NCBI GenBank assembly: GCA_024516035.1
Contig: JAMCCL010000068.1
Coordinates: 50,457-114,456 of the forward strand
Source of the DNA: Bactericera cockerelli
Lineage: Eukaryota > Arthropoda > Insecta > Hemiptera > Triozidae
Reading direction: 5' to 3'
Length of the DNA stretch: 64,000 nucleotides
Shown here: positions 46,895 through 59,483 of the stretch, in pieces
How the letters are laid out: every line of letters starts with the position of its first letter
Numbering within the stretch: the stretch's first letter is position 1
Position numbers and translations under genes: made by a program
Notes under the pieces: generated by a model
Told to the model about the DNA's origin: nothing
What the model saw: only the letters and a program-made list of their open reading frames with translations
Databases searched by the model: none

Positions 46895-49582
46895 CTGCAA
46901 CACACAACATCATTTCACTGTTAGAAATTTTTTTAAGCTTTATTGGGAGGACAAAGTACAATGGTAACAGTATAACAATAATAGCCTACCTAAAGGGGGG
47001 GGTTTTATTGCCTGTGGCAATCTCTTCCTAGTTCATTTTTTCATAAAAATAAATTGTTACGGGTATTGCATTGGGGCTCAACTGGTTAAGGCTCTGGTCC
47101 GGTAATACAGATAGCGTAGGCAATCAATTAGTTCAAATCCCACTCAATGCATCAAAATTTCATTGTTAGTTCATTTTTTTCATAAAAATAATTTGTTATT
47201 GCTATTGCATTGGGGTCAAGTGGTTAAGGCTCTGGTCTATACAGATAGCGTAGGCATCAATTGGTTCAAATCCCACTCAATGCATCAATTTTTCCCCTCA
47301 TTTATTTGTTTATGTGAGTGACCACATAATAATAAGACTGCGATGGTTAGGTTGGGGTGGTAGAAAAAGCTTTGATCATTAATCTCGCCTGATCATTTTT
47401 TTTTAAAACACCTAAAAGAGGTAGGTGCTTGGAAACACCTATATTGAAAATGAGAGTGCTTGGTGTTTTTAATTAAACTGTAGTAAAAAAAACAAAGAAG
47501 ATTTCGCGAAAAGTGTTTTTTTTGTTACTTTTGTTACTACAATGGGCTAGTTTCTTTTTTTTATCTTTAACAATCATCTTCTTTCTCTGTCTTTTTTAAA
47601 TTGTCTGAGGGTTACTACCCTTACCCCGTTTTTATTTCAAATAATGTTTTTTCCAAGTCACCTCACACGTGTTTCGTGTTTCATCAAAAACACCTATCTA
47701 ATGAATAGAAAAACACGTAGGTGTATAGAAAACACCCACATTTTTTATGTGTTTTACAAAAACATTAGTACTGATAGCATAACTATGTGAACGATAGCTC
47801 CTAGGTACATAGCTACTCTTAGTTTGTTTGTTACTGTTGTACAGATTTATCTTCTTATGAACTAATACTTTTCAATTATTTCAAATATTATTATTAAGAA
47901 TAAGAAAAGTTTATGACGTACTTGTCACCCTATAATGTGTTTGTAATAAGTTGTTTTGTAGGTCATTTACTACGCATTTAAACTAATGACGGAAAATGGT
48001 TACTAAAGGAGGGAAATATTATTTCTGAATATAAGAAAAGCGGAGGTTGGTTCATTCAAATAAACTTGTGTTTACTTTGCGTCCTTAAAGTTTAAGAAAG
48101 ATAATAACTTCCATTGTTTGCTAATCTTCAAATAACAATTATGGGGTATTATTTTGTGTTAATTGAAGCAATTTTAAAAGCCTTTTCTTATTGCTTTAAA
48201 TAACTTATTGATTGACATAACTAATAATTTTGACATAACATAACTAAATAATTAGTTATGTTAGTCAAATCACGAATTTTCGATACAAAATTAGACACAG
48301 ACATCTACAAAGATAGAAATGAATCAGAAATTTTCACACTTGAGATTTTTTTTAGCATTTTTTCAAGTTTCTTTAAGAGCTAAGTGACGAGATTAATAGT
48401 TTTTCTAAATCATGCCAAAATCAAATAAGATTAAAACCTCTGTCACTTTATCTTGCGTAAGAGGGTAGGGAAGAGCTTTCAGTACAAATAGCAAAATAAT
48501 TTAATAGAGGCGTCATGGCTGAGAGATTTCAGCATTGAGGGATGATGAGAGGGTCATGCTTCTGCTGATCTAATTACATCAAGAGATAACATCCTGCCAA
48601 TGTCGTTAACGACGCCTTTATGTAATTTAAGATTTCGACAGTAAATTACTCAGAGATGAGTCTTATTGCATCATCACTATTACTTCGTAGTGGGGACCCC
48701 TTGCCTTGGATTTTCAATGTTTGTTTGTATCGTTAGTCAAGTAGTATGTAAATTGGTAACAATTGTATACTTGTATAGCCATGCACATTGCGGTGAGGTC
48801 TCAAGGGTAAACAAGTAAAAATCATCACGAAAAATCCAGTTATTTCAGGTAGATATCTAAAGAAACCTAAATTTAAGACAGTAACTTTCAACAATAAAGA
48901 AGGTTAACTGCTAAGAATACTCATTTAAGATTTTCTTTTGAAAAAAATTTCAAAAGAAAACATTTCAGTTTGAAATTTTTTATGAGGAGTCAAATCAAAT
49001 TTCAGTTCAATCGGAATTGAAGTTCTCTGATTTGACCATTTCTATGAAAAAATCCCAATAAAAAGATCAAATTAAGAAAATTGAGCACTTTTGTGTTTTT
49101 TTTATAGACGGTTTCGTTAAAACCTAAAATGCATAGACTTACAATAGTACTATAGACTGTCAAAAAATTGATACTTTAAATCCTGATCCGCATTGCTAAT
49201 TCCAAAAGATTACTAAAAAACACCTGAAAAGAAAGAAATATTCAGGTCTCAAGTGTGCGAGTGTGCCCTGTAGTTTAATGCCGGATTTATCCTTTCGCCG
49301 TTTTCACACGAAACGGAATTTTAATACCTCTCAAGAATGAGTATAAGTGGGTACCTAACAAAAAATAATTGGCTCAACATCTCAACAATTCTACGTCAAT
49401 AAAGACAGGGCTACGAGGAGGTACAACTGAATCAATAAAAACATAAACCCTTTGTCCTCCCGCAAGATGTGGGTTTTGCTGAGTATTATTTCTCATAAAG
49501 GGTGAATTGAGAGAACGAATATTTTCTAGTTGTCGGAAAAGCAGAATGCAAAATTTACAGTAATTAAAGGAAAAATTAGAGA
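46895..49582 (-). other. Presumed HGTX intron, proximal part
   Basis: On the minus strand this is upstream of the last exon. No second homeobox segment was found. It holds a likely LINE tail (motif TTGCCTGTGGCAATCTCTTC at 47009-47028), the duplicated tRNA-like module (47028-47290) and a complex block at 48430-48690. Short palindromic AACTAATTATTTAGTTATG-type repeats lie near 48225-48265. Confidence 0.5.
47028..47290 (+). repeat. Tandemly duplicated tRNA-like module, 139-bp period
   Basis: Two copies (tRNA-like parts 47068-47150 and 47207-47283) share A-box-like TGGGG(C)TCAACTGGTTAAGG and a B box (GTTCAAATCCCACTC). GCATTG at the start pairs with CAATGC at the end like an acceptor stem. The flanks TTCATTTTTTTCATAAAAAT are duplicated too, so the whole unit was copied. 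The second copy has lost several bases around the anticodon region. A functional tRNA is unlikely. Confidence 0.65.
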
Positions 49583-49655
49583 TCTCAGTTGCTTCAATGA
49601 TAATGCATCAGACTTGTAACCTGGAGGTCGGTGGTTCAATTCCCAAGTTAAGCGA
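49583..49655 (+). repeat. tRNA-like SINE head (tRNA-Thr-like)
   Basis: CAGTTGCTTCAATGATAATG is A-box-like. GACTTGTAACC looks like an anticodon loop with TGT. GTGGTTCAATTCCC holds the B box. This older element is the host into which the 5S-derived SINE jumped. Confidence 0.5.
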
Positions 49656-49702
49656 AAATTTTGTAATGCGAGATTGAGTAATTGTGATATCAATCTTGCG
49701 AT

Positions 49703-49971
49703 GAGCCCAGCGTCGATGGCATGTTGAATACACCGGTTCCCTTCAGAACACCGAAGTTAAGCGACATCCAGCGAGGTTAAGACTTGGATGGGTGACCATT
49801 CAAATTCTAATTCTCGTGACGCTGGCTTTTCCCGGCCCCACTCAGCTGGGTGAGGTCAATGTGAGTAGCACGTTTGTGAGTTTTCCTGCGAATGGAGGGT
49901 AAAACCCCCGTCGTGATATGACCATGGCAGTTGAAAGCGACGTTAAAAAACCCCACTTAAAAAAAAAAAAA
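49703..49971 (+). mobile_element. 5S-rRNA-derived SINE, 269 bp, with TSD
   Basis: The first 125 bases are a diverged 5S rRNA: GTTGAATACACCGGTTCCCT, ACACCGAAGTTAAGCGACAT, and CTTGGATGGGTGACC match 5S helices and the internal control region used by RNA polymerase III. The ends (CAGCGTC and GACGCTGG) still pair. An unrelated tail follows (CCCCACTCAGCTGGGTGAGG hairpin, GAATGGAGGGTAAAACCCCC, ATGACCATGGCAGTTGAAAG) and then an A-run. The flanking duplication is AATCTTGCGAT (49692-49702 and 49972-49982). The layout fits the SINE3 class. It is transcribed by Pol III by inference only. Confidence 0.85.
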
Positions 49972-49982
49972 AATCTTGCGAT

Positions 49983-51414
49983 TTACCACAAAAAATGATA
50001 AGGCAATAAGTCTTTAATTAAGGAAAAATCAAATGAAGAAATTTGGTATATACCTGTCACACTCTGTCACATTTCATAAAAAATATCTTTGAGAAAAAAG
50101 GAAGTTCTGATGTTTTATAAATTTTAACCATTTATTTTTATCAACATGGATACAATAATTACTAACATAATAAATAGTAAGTAAACATCAGTAAAACTAA
50201 CTAACTGGCCCTGTATATTATTTAAGTCGTATACATTTTTAAATTAATTATTACAGTTATTAAAACACCTCTTTTGTTAGCTTGAAATCCCCATGGAATT
50301 AAGCTTAATCCTTATTTTTTGCAATATACTGGGTCTGATGAAAATATTGATCCCTTGAAAAAAAGACAGTGGATAAATAGATTCTGATATAAATTGAATG
50401 ATGAAATAAAACAAGATACCTGGGTATTTAATAGTATTAAAGCAACAATGACCAAAACCAGTATAAAAAGAAAAGTTGTATTTAGATGTACATGAATATC
50501 AGAACATACCACTGGACAGAGTGGACAGTGGACAGCTGTTTCGAGCTTATTTGCATCAGCAGTTAACAGTTCTGAAAATGGCATAAACTAACCTCTCTAT
50601 TTTAAATCAGTATAAAGAACAAAGTATTTAAATTATTTTTTTAGTGAAAATGTCGGTCTCTTTTATCTTATATCCCAAAAAAATATGCGATTCACTTATA
50701 ATTCATTTCTTTAGGTAGAACAACAATTACTACGTTTTCATTATTTTAATTAGAAATAAATAAATAATTCTACATCGGAAATTCGTCGCTCTATGCAAGC
50801 TCTTTGTTTCCATGACCTGCAGGTTCATTCATGTAAAACTATAGATTTCAATACTAAAGTTGTAAGAATACTACGAGATCCTAAGCCTAGTGTAGATCAT
50901 ATATATATATAGGTATTATCATCAGTTATTTTTTTCTTTATTGGAAAGTAGGTTATAAAACTTTAGTTATTATTCTGACAGAGCATCCTGTATGTGAAGA
51001 TAATGAAACCAAAGTGTTTGTTATTATTTTCAAAAATATTGTTTTTGTATTTTACAAAGTAAGCTTGGGCGAGCCCACGAAATATTTCCTAATCCCTTAC
51101 AAAATAGCCCCACATGATGCACATTTTGGTTAATTTCAAGCTTAATCCCCTCTCGTTCATTAAAATTACCTTTAGAAGTCGATACCTATCTAGAGCTTCT
51201 CAGATTTTATGTTCCCAAAATTCATAGCATATCCTTTCGTTTATAAGGTGAATTGTTAATTAGGAGGACAACTTTATTGTGATCAAATTATTTTCTGAGA
51301 TTAAAAAGTTGTTGATTATTTAACCTCGTCAATTTTTTATTTGTAGTAGGTATAATATATTTTTTTATGGCCAAGAAAAAACCCATGAACTGTCTGTAAT
51401 TCTAAATCATCCCG
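49983..51414. other. Presumed intronic AT-rich sequence, no gene seen
   Basis: The ORF at 50312-50584 (minus) has no domain. No further homeobox exon or RNA was seen. Confidence 0.45.
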
Positions 51415-51429
51415 AAAAAAGTTTAATTC

Positions 51430-51494
51430 GGTCGTGATATGACCATGGCAGTTGAAAGCGCGTTAAACCCCACTTTAAAAAAAAAAAAAAAAAA
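51430..51494 (+). mobile_element. 5'-truncated copy of the 5S-derived SINE family
   Basis: The sequence GTCGTGATATGACCATGGCA and the following GTTGAAAGCGCGTTAAACCC equal the end of the element at 49703-49971. It ends in an A-run. An approximate TSD is present: AAAAAAGTTTAATTC before it and AAAAAAGTTTTAATTTC after it. Truncation from the 5' end with a TSD is the signature of LINE machinery. Confidence 0.7.
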
Positions 51495-51505
51495 GTTTTA
51501 ATTTC

Positions 51506-53089
51506 TTGTTACAAGAATAAGAAGATGCAAGATCTGCTCCTCTATTCAAAAATAGATTACGTTAATAAGTTGGTACTAAAGAAAATATAATATAGAGTTT
51601 CTTAACCCTCTCTATCGGAATGTGTCATGTGATCAATCAGGACAGTACTCTAGTTTTCCTTTTCTTTTTTTTTCTAAATACATATATTATTTATAGGCTC
51701 AGAGAGATAGCCCCTATGTTTTCAAATTATTTTTTTAGAAATAAAAAATATCATCAGTCCTCTGTATAACTGCTCGCTGTTCATTCCTAATTCCAAAATG
51801 TTTCTCCGATACGTTTACTTTGAACAAAAAAAAAAATCTAAATGAGAGTGGAGCAAGAAAGGCAAACTAGCAGAGAAAAGAGGGGAAGTTTTTGTGTGAA
51901 GAATAATATCCTGGCATTATTATGCATTTGTAACCATATGTGACAAAAGTCCCTGAATTAAAAGTTACACAACGCCCAAAAAAAATCTTCCATAATGGCC
52001 TTTCCCATACAGGGTTGAGGAAAAGCCCTTTCTAATCTTTCCCTTAGCGAATCTTTTTGGAAAAAAACTTTTCAACATCAGCATGAGTTTTAAGGTTGTT
52101 TATGCATAAGAAGTTTAATTTTTATCTCATCTAAAATTATGACAATTTAGTATTATGTATTTAGAAAGAAAAGAAAAATTGGATTTAACCTAAATTTTTA
52201 TCGTTTTTCTCCTATACAAAAGTCCTAACTAATTCTTAGCTAATGTTCATCCCTCCCTCCACACAAAGCAACCATGTAGAAGTTCTACAATATACCTACA
52301 TTTTAGTGACTGACAAAGTGACATAGAAGTCATAATTTTGAATATAGAACTATAGGAGCCCAGTTAACACATTTTACATTCAAAGGATATCATTGTTCAT
52401 GAATGCATCAACAACAAGCTCCATTGAAAGAAAGGCAACACTGCGTGGCGTATTGCAGAATCCTGTACGGGTAAAAGGCGTGTGGAAGGACCGGCAAGGA
52501 TTTTTTCATATTCTCCTCTAATATGAAAGTACATAATAGGGGTGCTTGATAGCCCGTGGAGTGGGGGTGTAGGAGGAAGAGGAAAAGAGGGAAGTAATGT
52601 TAAAAAACCAAAAAAAATAATGAAAGATGTAACCTTTTCTCTCACTAAGGGTGCTTTTTATTGAATTTAAAATGTCTTGTAGTGCTAGCCAACTCGAAGG
52701 GAGCTGTATGAAAATGAATACTGAAAAAATTTTTAAAATTTTTTCTATGAAAAGTAATTTTTGAGATGATGCGCAATAAAAATAGTTCGTGAGTACGTGC
52801 GACTATCCAGCACAGCGTCCTCAAGCGAAAATCTATGAAATGAATACATAAGTATGTAAAGTAATCGTTAAAAAAATTTAGGCAAGCGTTTGCATTTGAG
52901 GGAAAAAATTTAAATAGGAAGCTTTATATTTATTAAAATTATTTAATCTTAAAACTGCTCTTAGCCCAAGTTCGCCTATTAAATGAGATTGAGTAAACAC
53001 ATTATGTGTTAGCGAGGTATCCTTAGGAATGGAATGAGCTGATCTCTGGATAGTACTTTGTGAAGCGGGACCCCTCAAACTCCTCAGTC
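51506..53089. other. AT-rich sequence, no gene seen
   Basis: ORFs at 52397-52645 and 52878-53078 have no domain. Bases 52380-52660 are somewhat more complex. No RNA gene or repeat was recognised. Confidence 0.45.
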
Positions 53090-53892
53090 CAGGGTCTCCA
53101 ATGCTAGCCCTAAGGGCTAAGATCAGCCCTTTTGAGAAAAATCTAGCCCCCTAGCCCTTTTTACTCAAATTCAGCCCTTTTTTCTCAAATCTAAGCCCTT
53201 TCCCTCAAATCTAGCCCTTTTTTGAGAATCCGCCAAAAGCTAACAAATGAGTTTTAATTCTAAAGTTAGCTTTCTCTCGAAAAAAAAAATCCAATTTTTT
53301 TTATTTTTTGTAACCGCTACTATTCATTTTTACGGGAACAAAGCCAAACCATTTTTTTACTGAGAAAACCTGACCTCCCTGAAGTGGCCCGTTTATGGCA
53401 TTTAACCCATTGGCAACAGTTTTCATTGGAATAAATAAATAATACATTTAATTATTGGAATAATGAAAAATTTATTTAAAAAAAATTTAGGGGGTAAGTT
53501 TTTTAAAAAATTAATTAAAAGTTAAGAGGTTGATTTGGTAAGTTCTTTTTGGCATTTATTTTTCCTACATTTTGATACACAAGAAAAAAAAATGGGAAAA
53601 TTAGCTAAACACTAACTACCCCTAGATGCGACTCGGTCACCTTCAAAAACAAGTGAAGAAAAAAATAATAAACCAAAAAATAACACGTTTTATATCACTC
53701 AAAAGTACCTAATTAATAAATAAATTGTTAATAAAACGGCAGGTAAATATTACCTTGTGAATTTCAAACCAAAAACACATTATTAATTTGTATTAAAGGA
53801 AATTTTTAAAATCAACCCTTTTTCCTCCAAATCTAGCCCCTTTTTTCCTTTGAATCTAGCCCAAATTTTTAAATTTTGAATTGGAGACCCTC
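53090..53892. mobile_element. hAT-like non-autonomous element with tandem TAGCCC motifs
   Basis: The left end CAGGGTCTCCAATGCTAGCC is inverted at the right as GGGCTAGA...TTGGAGACCCT, with CTAGCCC-containing repeats (AAATCTAGCCCTTTTTT) at both sides of the interior. The CAGGG tips suggest hAT, but no 8-bp TSD is visible, perhaps because of base errors that begin here. No ORF. Confidence 0.5.
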
Positions 53893-55799
53893 CTTTATCC
53901 CCACCTAAGAGCTTGGTTATGTTTTCATTTTATTAAATTAAAACATTACAACACAGTTTAAAGTTTTAAAACATATTATTTTTTTACATTAAAAAATTAC
54001 AATTGTAAATTCAAATTCCGGGTCGGCAATTTTGGAATTATTTTTGAACACATTATTTTCCTCGGCTAATGAAATTATTTCATATTTTTCTGTGAAAAAA
54101 AGTTTTTTTATTATTCTTGCAAGGCCATGACAAAATTAAAAAAAAGCGTTTTATGAATAAATCTGTTTTAAAACACCTAAAAAGAAATGGGGGTTTTTAA
54201 AACATAATTGAAAGTAATGTTTGGTAATTTTAAAAAAATTTTAATTTTTTTAGGTGTTAACCCCAAAATACTTAAAATTAAAATAATAAAAAAGCAACAT
54301 AAAAAAATTTAAAAAAAAGAAAAATTTTTAAAACCCCCAATTTTTTTTTTTTAAATTTTCAATTTTTAAATCCCCTTGTTTTCTTTCCCCAAGAATGGTT
54401 TAAACCAATAATTAAAAACCCTTTAACAATTTTCCCCCTGGAGCTCTAGGGGGACCATAGGGAAAAGACCTGAAAAAAAAATTACCTTCCTTCCCCCCCC
54501 TTAAAAAAGGAAAAAAAAAGGAAAATTTTCCCCCCTCTCTAAATTTTTAAAAAACAATTTTTCCCCCCGTTCTCCCCCTCCTGGCATCCTTTGGGGCTCC
54601 CCCTCCCTCTTTTTAAAAATCTCTTTTTTTAAAAACCTTAAATAAAAATGAAAAAAATTTTAAAAAAAAAAATTAAAAAACGGCTACAAAGGGCCCTTAA
54701 ATTTTTTTTTAAAAAAAAAAAACCCCACCCCGGGGTTTCCCCCCCCGGGGGGGCAGCAGCCACTGAATAGGAAGGAAAGTAATTACGATGATAAAAACCC
54801 GCGGGGGCCCCCTCACGTGGGGGCCCCCGGATAAGCTGAAAATTTTTTAATGTGCATTTTTCCCTTTTAAAAAGATGGCCCAATTTAAATTAAAAATTAA
54901 AAAATAATCAAATCATATTCTGTTAACTCACTTTCGTGATGTCCCCAAAATTTTTTTTAATTTTTTAACCGCAATTGGAACTCAAAACCCTGACCCCGGG
55001 GGGAAAAATCCCCCCCGGCCTTTTTCGATCAAGCCACGAGGTAAAACGGGGGTTAACCAAAACAAAAAGTAAAAAATTTTTGTTTTTTGCCTTTTTTAAA
55101 ATTTTTTTTTCCCCAACAAATAAATAAAAAATTAAAAATTTCATTTAAAAAAATTTGTAAAAGATTACCAAAACCCGGTGATGATAGTATTTTGAAACTT
55201 TTTGTATCATTCTGACCCGGGGGCACGAAAAGAAAATTTTAAAAAATTCTGAGCTTTAGACCATAATTTTTAAAAATTTTTTCTCATTATTAAAAAAAAA
55301 AAAAAATTTTTTATCTAGGTGTAGATATTATTTCAAATGCTGACAAATTTTGTATGAGAGCCTGACAGATTTTTCAGCATCCTAAAAAGCCCGGAATATA
55401 TCTTAAAAAAAAAAAAAACAGAATCCTCCCCGCCCCCGGGCGTACCATTAAAAAACTTGAAAATTTAAAAATTTTTTATGTGCAATAGACCACTAAAACT
55501 CCCAAGGAAAATTTTACAGTGAAATTATTTAACCTCTTCAGCATGAATTTATTTCGACCCGAATTTTTTTTTTTCCCCATGATTTTCTTTTTGGATTCAG
55601 CTCGACGAGCCTTTCAGATGATCCAAGTTCGAGCTCTAAAATACTTTTTGAAGGGCCCCCATTAGTGTACGGGCCCTGCATTGGTGTACCAATTTTTTGT
55701 GTTTTTGTTAAAATTTGGTACTACATTTAAAAATTAGAAATAAAATGAAGCTTTTTTTTTTTTTTTGGTGAAAAAAGGAAAAAAATTTTTTTTTTAATT

Positions 55800-56030
55800 A
55801 TTCAAAATTAGGGGTAAGTAAAAGTAACGTTATGGGGGCAAAACGGTGTGTGAAAAAATTTCAAAGTCGGACAGACAGGTTCTGGCATTTTTACAAATGT
55901 ACCTTGTCCTTTTTTTGCACAAAACATCATGGCACCTTTGGGGGGTTTGCACTCAACTTTCTTAGGTTTTTGCCTTTCACCATCATAGCGCACACTTGCA
56001 GTGCTCTAACTACTGGGGGTGACCTTTTTG
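55800..56030 (-). repeat. Possible SINE or unknown repeat
   Basis: The minus strand contains CCAGTAGTTAGAGCACTGCA, which looks like a tRNA A-box region, then about 150 bases of more complex sequence than its surroundings. A 61-codon ORF (55808-55993) crosses it without a known domain. Base errors prevent a firm call. Confidence 0.25.
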
Positions 56031-57769
56031 AGGGGAAGAAGAAATCAAACGGTGAAGAAGCTTCAAAGTTGATCTTTGGGGTTTCCAAGAAAGGGGGGGG
56101 GTTTTTCCCCATACTGTTGTCCTTCCCTGCGTACCACGTCCTTGGTTCTCTAAAATTTTGTACAAAACATAGAGAAAAACATAAAACACTAAATTTGTAT
56201 CATAAAATTTTTAAAAAAAATGTGACCTTCTGGGGAAGATGCTCAAAACAGGTATCTCTGCAGTTGGGGGGTGGATTGGGCACATTTCAAAACTTTTTAC
56301 TATCTTTTCCGGCCAGGGCGTTGTAATAATGTCCCGGAAAACTTTCAACGAAAGTAAAAAAAACCCCCCTTTCTGGGGCTCTTGGTCAATTCATTGGCCT
56401 ATAGAAGGGAGAGAAACTTTTTTTTACTGAAAAAAGTCTTGTAAGATATTTAAGCCCTCAAATAATCAGAAAAAAATAGGTCTAATTACCATTGGGGGGG
56501 GCCTCCTTTAAAACCTGGGTCAGGCCTGCATGTTCATGAGATCAGCCGCTGTTTTTGAGTCAGGTTGCAGTTTAGAGATTTGGCTCTGCATGTTCTATGG
56601 AATTGGCTCTTTTCTATCACAGGGACATCCAGTCCCCTAAAGTCTCTGGACTGCTATCTGAGCGTTTATCAGAAAATCGTCACACACTGTCACTGAAAAC
56701 CACCCTGAAATCAGAAGGTAGCTACTTCAAAAAAAATTATCTAATCTGGTCAGTAAGTTTGAGTTCTCCATGCCACAAGAAAAAAAAAAAACAACTTTTT
56801 AGTAAAATGAACTTTAAAAAAGTTCGCTAGCTGGTGTCCAAACGCGGCCCCAATTTTTAACGAAAGGGCCTAAAATTTTGATTTTCTTCACTTTTTACTG
56901 TAAAATCCTTTTTTAAAAAATATATTGTTTACCACAAAAAAAAATCACAATCTTCATTTAGAACCAAAAATTCAAAATTTATAAAAAGATCAATGAATGA
57001 GGGATTTTCAAAATTGATACACCCCCCTTTCAAACAAAAATCAAAAGTATTGTTTTGTTTTTAAAAAGATTTTCCCCGGTGGAAAAAGGGGAAAAGAACT
57101 AAAACCACGAGAAAAAGTTTTACATTTTTTTATTTTCAGGGCTTCCCAAAAGAGTGGCCACAGATGTTGCCGCAGCGTGAAGAGGTTAATTTAATATAAT
57201 TCGCAGTGTCCCGCTCCAGACTCTTACTTTTCCTTTGAATCCAGTAATATATTTTTTTATTTACAGCTCAAGCCAAAACGAGGCCTTTTGCCATTTTTTT
57301 TTGTGTTTTTTTTAATGTATAAAAAAAAACTTTATTAGGTTATTTTTAAAAATTATAAAAAAATAAAATTCACAAACCATATTTTAAAAAATAATATTAT
57401 TTTAGTAATTATTATATTATGTTCATGGCCTCAGATTAAAATAGAACGCTCGCTACTATTTATTATAGAGTGTCTTTTTTGATTTTGGAATAAACATAGA
57501 AATTAAATTTTTTATACCTACTTTATTTTTAAAGTTTTTACGCTCCTCAGGGTTGAAATTAAAAGGAAAAGATGCAAATTTAAATCCCCTTTATAAAAAA
57601 CAAAGTTTACCGGTCTATTATCTTTACTGCAGAGCAAAGTTTTTGTAATGGGGTAAAGACTTTTCACAAGTAAATATTAGGAAATAAAAAAAATGGTTTG
57701 ATTTTAATTTATTTTTTTATATAAAATTTGAAACACTTAGCAGTTTACCCCTGCTGAGTCTATTCCACT

Positions 57770-58022
57770 AAAAGTAAACTATTCCCCACATGTTCTTTCC
57801 TGAGTTCTTTTCCAGAAATGGTTTTATTCCTAGCATGTGTCTACCCCAGTATCTAGATGTGTCTATCCCTAACAGTGTTATTCCTAGATGTATTTTCCCA
57901 GCTGTGTCTATTCCAGCATGTGTCTATTCCTGCTTTGTGCATTCCTAGCATTGGCTTTTCCTAGCATGTGTCTTTTCCTAGCATGTGTCTATTCCTACAT
58001 GGTCTTCCCTACATGTGTCCAT
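57770..58022 (+). repeat. Degenerate minisatellite, 17-bp unit
   Basis: The unit is about CTAGCATGTGTCTATTC, repeated some 12-15 times with many substitutions and indels. Part of the variation may be base error. Confidence 0.8.
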
Positions 58023-59483
58023 TAGTTTTAGTGTCCACACTCCAAAAACATACAAAACAAGTCCCCAAACTCCTCTAACTAAATACTAAAAAGCTTTCCC
58101 AAATTACCAAATCAGTTCAGCCCAGCCAGCAAACCAAACAACTCGAATTGGGAATGGAGATTAATGAAAAAAAATAATTGTTTTATGTGGTTAGTGTTAT
58201 TTTTGTCCGGCACGTGAGGTACCGGGGGTTGGGATAGTGAGGGGGCATGCCCTGTTTTTTGGAATTTAATTTCAATTAGGAAAATTTTCAAATCAACCAG
58301 TGGTGGAGATGAAAATTTTCCTGGGGAAATTAATGCCTCATTTTATTTTAATTTTTATTTTTGGCTTTAGAATATCCGAGCATAAAAAAAATATTAATTA
58401 CATAACATTTAGGTAGTTTTCAAAATAAATTTTTAAGACTGTCAGAAAAAGTTTAAAGAATTTTAAATTTGAATTGTTTCCCTGATTTCTTTATGGAATA
58501 GGAAAAAACAGCTGTTACATTGACGGTTTCTGGTACTTATAAAAGCAAAGAGACCATACCCTTTCCCCCCACTTCAGCAGCAGATTTTGAGGTTAAAATT
58601 TAAAACACTTCTGTTTAATTAGCATTTTCTTGAGACGTGGGGGGCAATAAAATCTTTCAGGAGGTGTAATTTTTTTCCAAATGGGGAATGTTACACTATT
58701 CAGTGAGTTTTAAAAGAAAAGTAAAAGATTTTTTTCACCAACATTGTGAAACAGTCTTTTTTTCCACGCTTTTTATTTTCCACCCCCCCCTTGTTAAAGC
58801 CAATTATACAAACTAATAATGAACCTACAGTAAAACCACACATAATAAGAAATGTAAAAACCCGGTTTACATTACATTTTATGATACATCATGCGTGGTG
58901 ATTTTACCTTCAAAACTTGAGCTTCGCGCTAGTCCTTCCAATTTAATTATAATTTTTAAAAGGATTAATTATTATCATTTGATTTAATAATTATGACTCA
59001 TATCTTGCATTTATCTCGTCCCAAATTGCTACGTGCTGTTGGTTTCACTCCACTTTTCATAAATATATGTGTATAATATAATTGTATAATGCCATAAAAA
59101 ATTCCATATTTTCCCTTGCAATCTCTCTTCCTATTCCCCGCCGGTTTACCCGGGCTTAATCTTTGGGGAAATTTATTTCAGGGGGCTTTATATTCTGCTC
59201 AGGCATTTTCTTTTTTATTTATATCTCCAGCCTGTGTATGAGGTACTAGGTATTTTATGATGGTTAATTTTTCCCTGTTTTTTTTAACTTTAAGGTTGAA
59301 AGGGGGGCATTTAAAAAATTAAAAAATTTGTCTTCTAATTTTTTTTTTTTTTTATTAAAAAAAAAAAAAAAACAAGACCTCAAAACATACTCTTATATTT
59401 CACTTTAAGGGGAAAAAAACACCCGCAATGGGGCGCCCTTTTAAAGAAATTCCAAGTTCCCAAAAAAATGAGGAAAATACACG

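Noticed and set aside
45901..47031. Long plus-strand ORFs (up to 262 codons) with repeated MLQTATLFS-like units
   Set aside because: They are translations of a 30-bp minisatellite whose period is a multiple of three, and they run into the antisense of the HGTX exon. Nothing else supports a protein.
49703..49830. Functional 5S rRNA gene
   Set aside because: Several diverged helices, a SINE tail with A-run and flanking TSD. Not a tandem 5S unit.
55832..56326. 164-codon plus-strand ORF
   Set aside because: Low-complexity, in the error-rich part, with no recognisable motif. The antisense is equally open.
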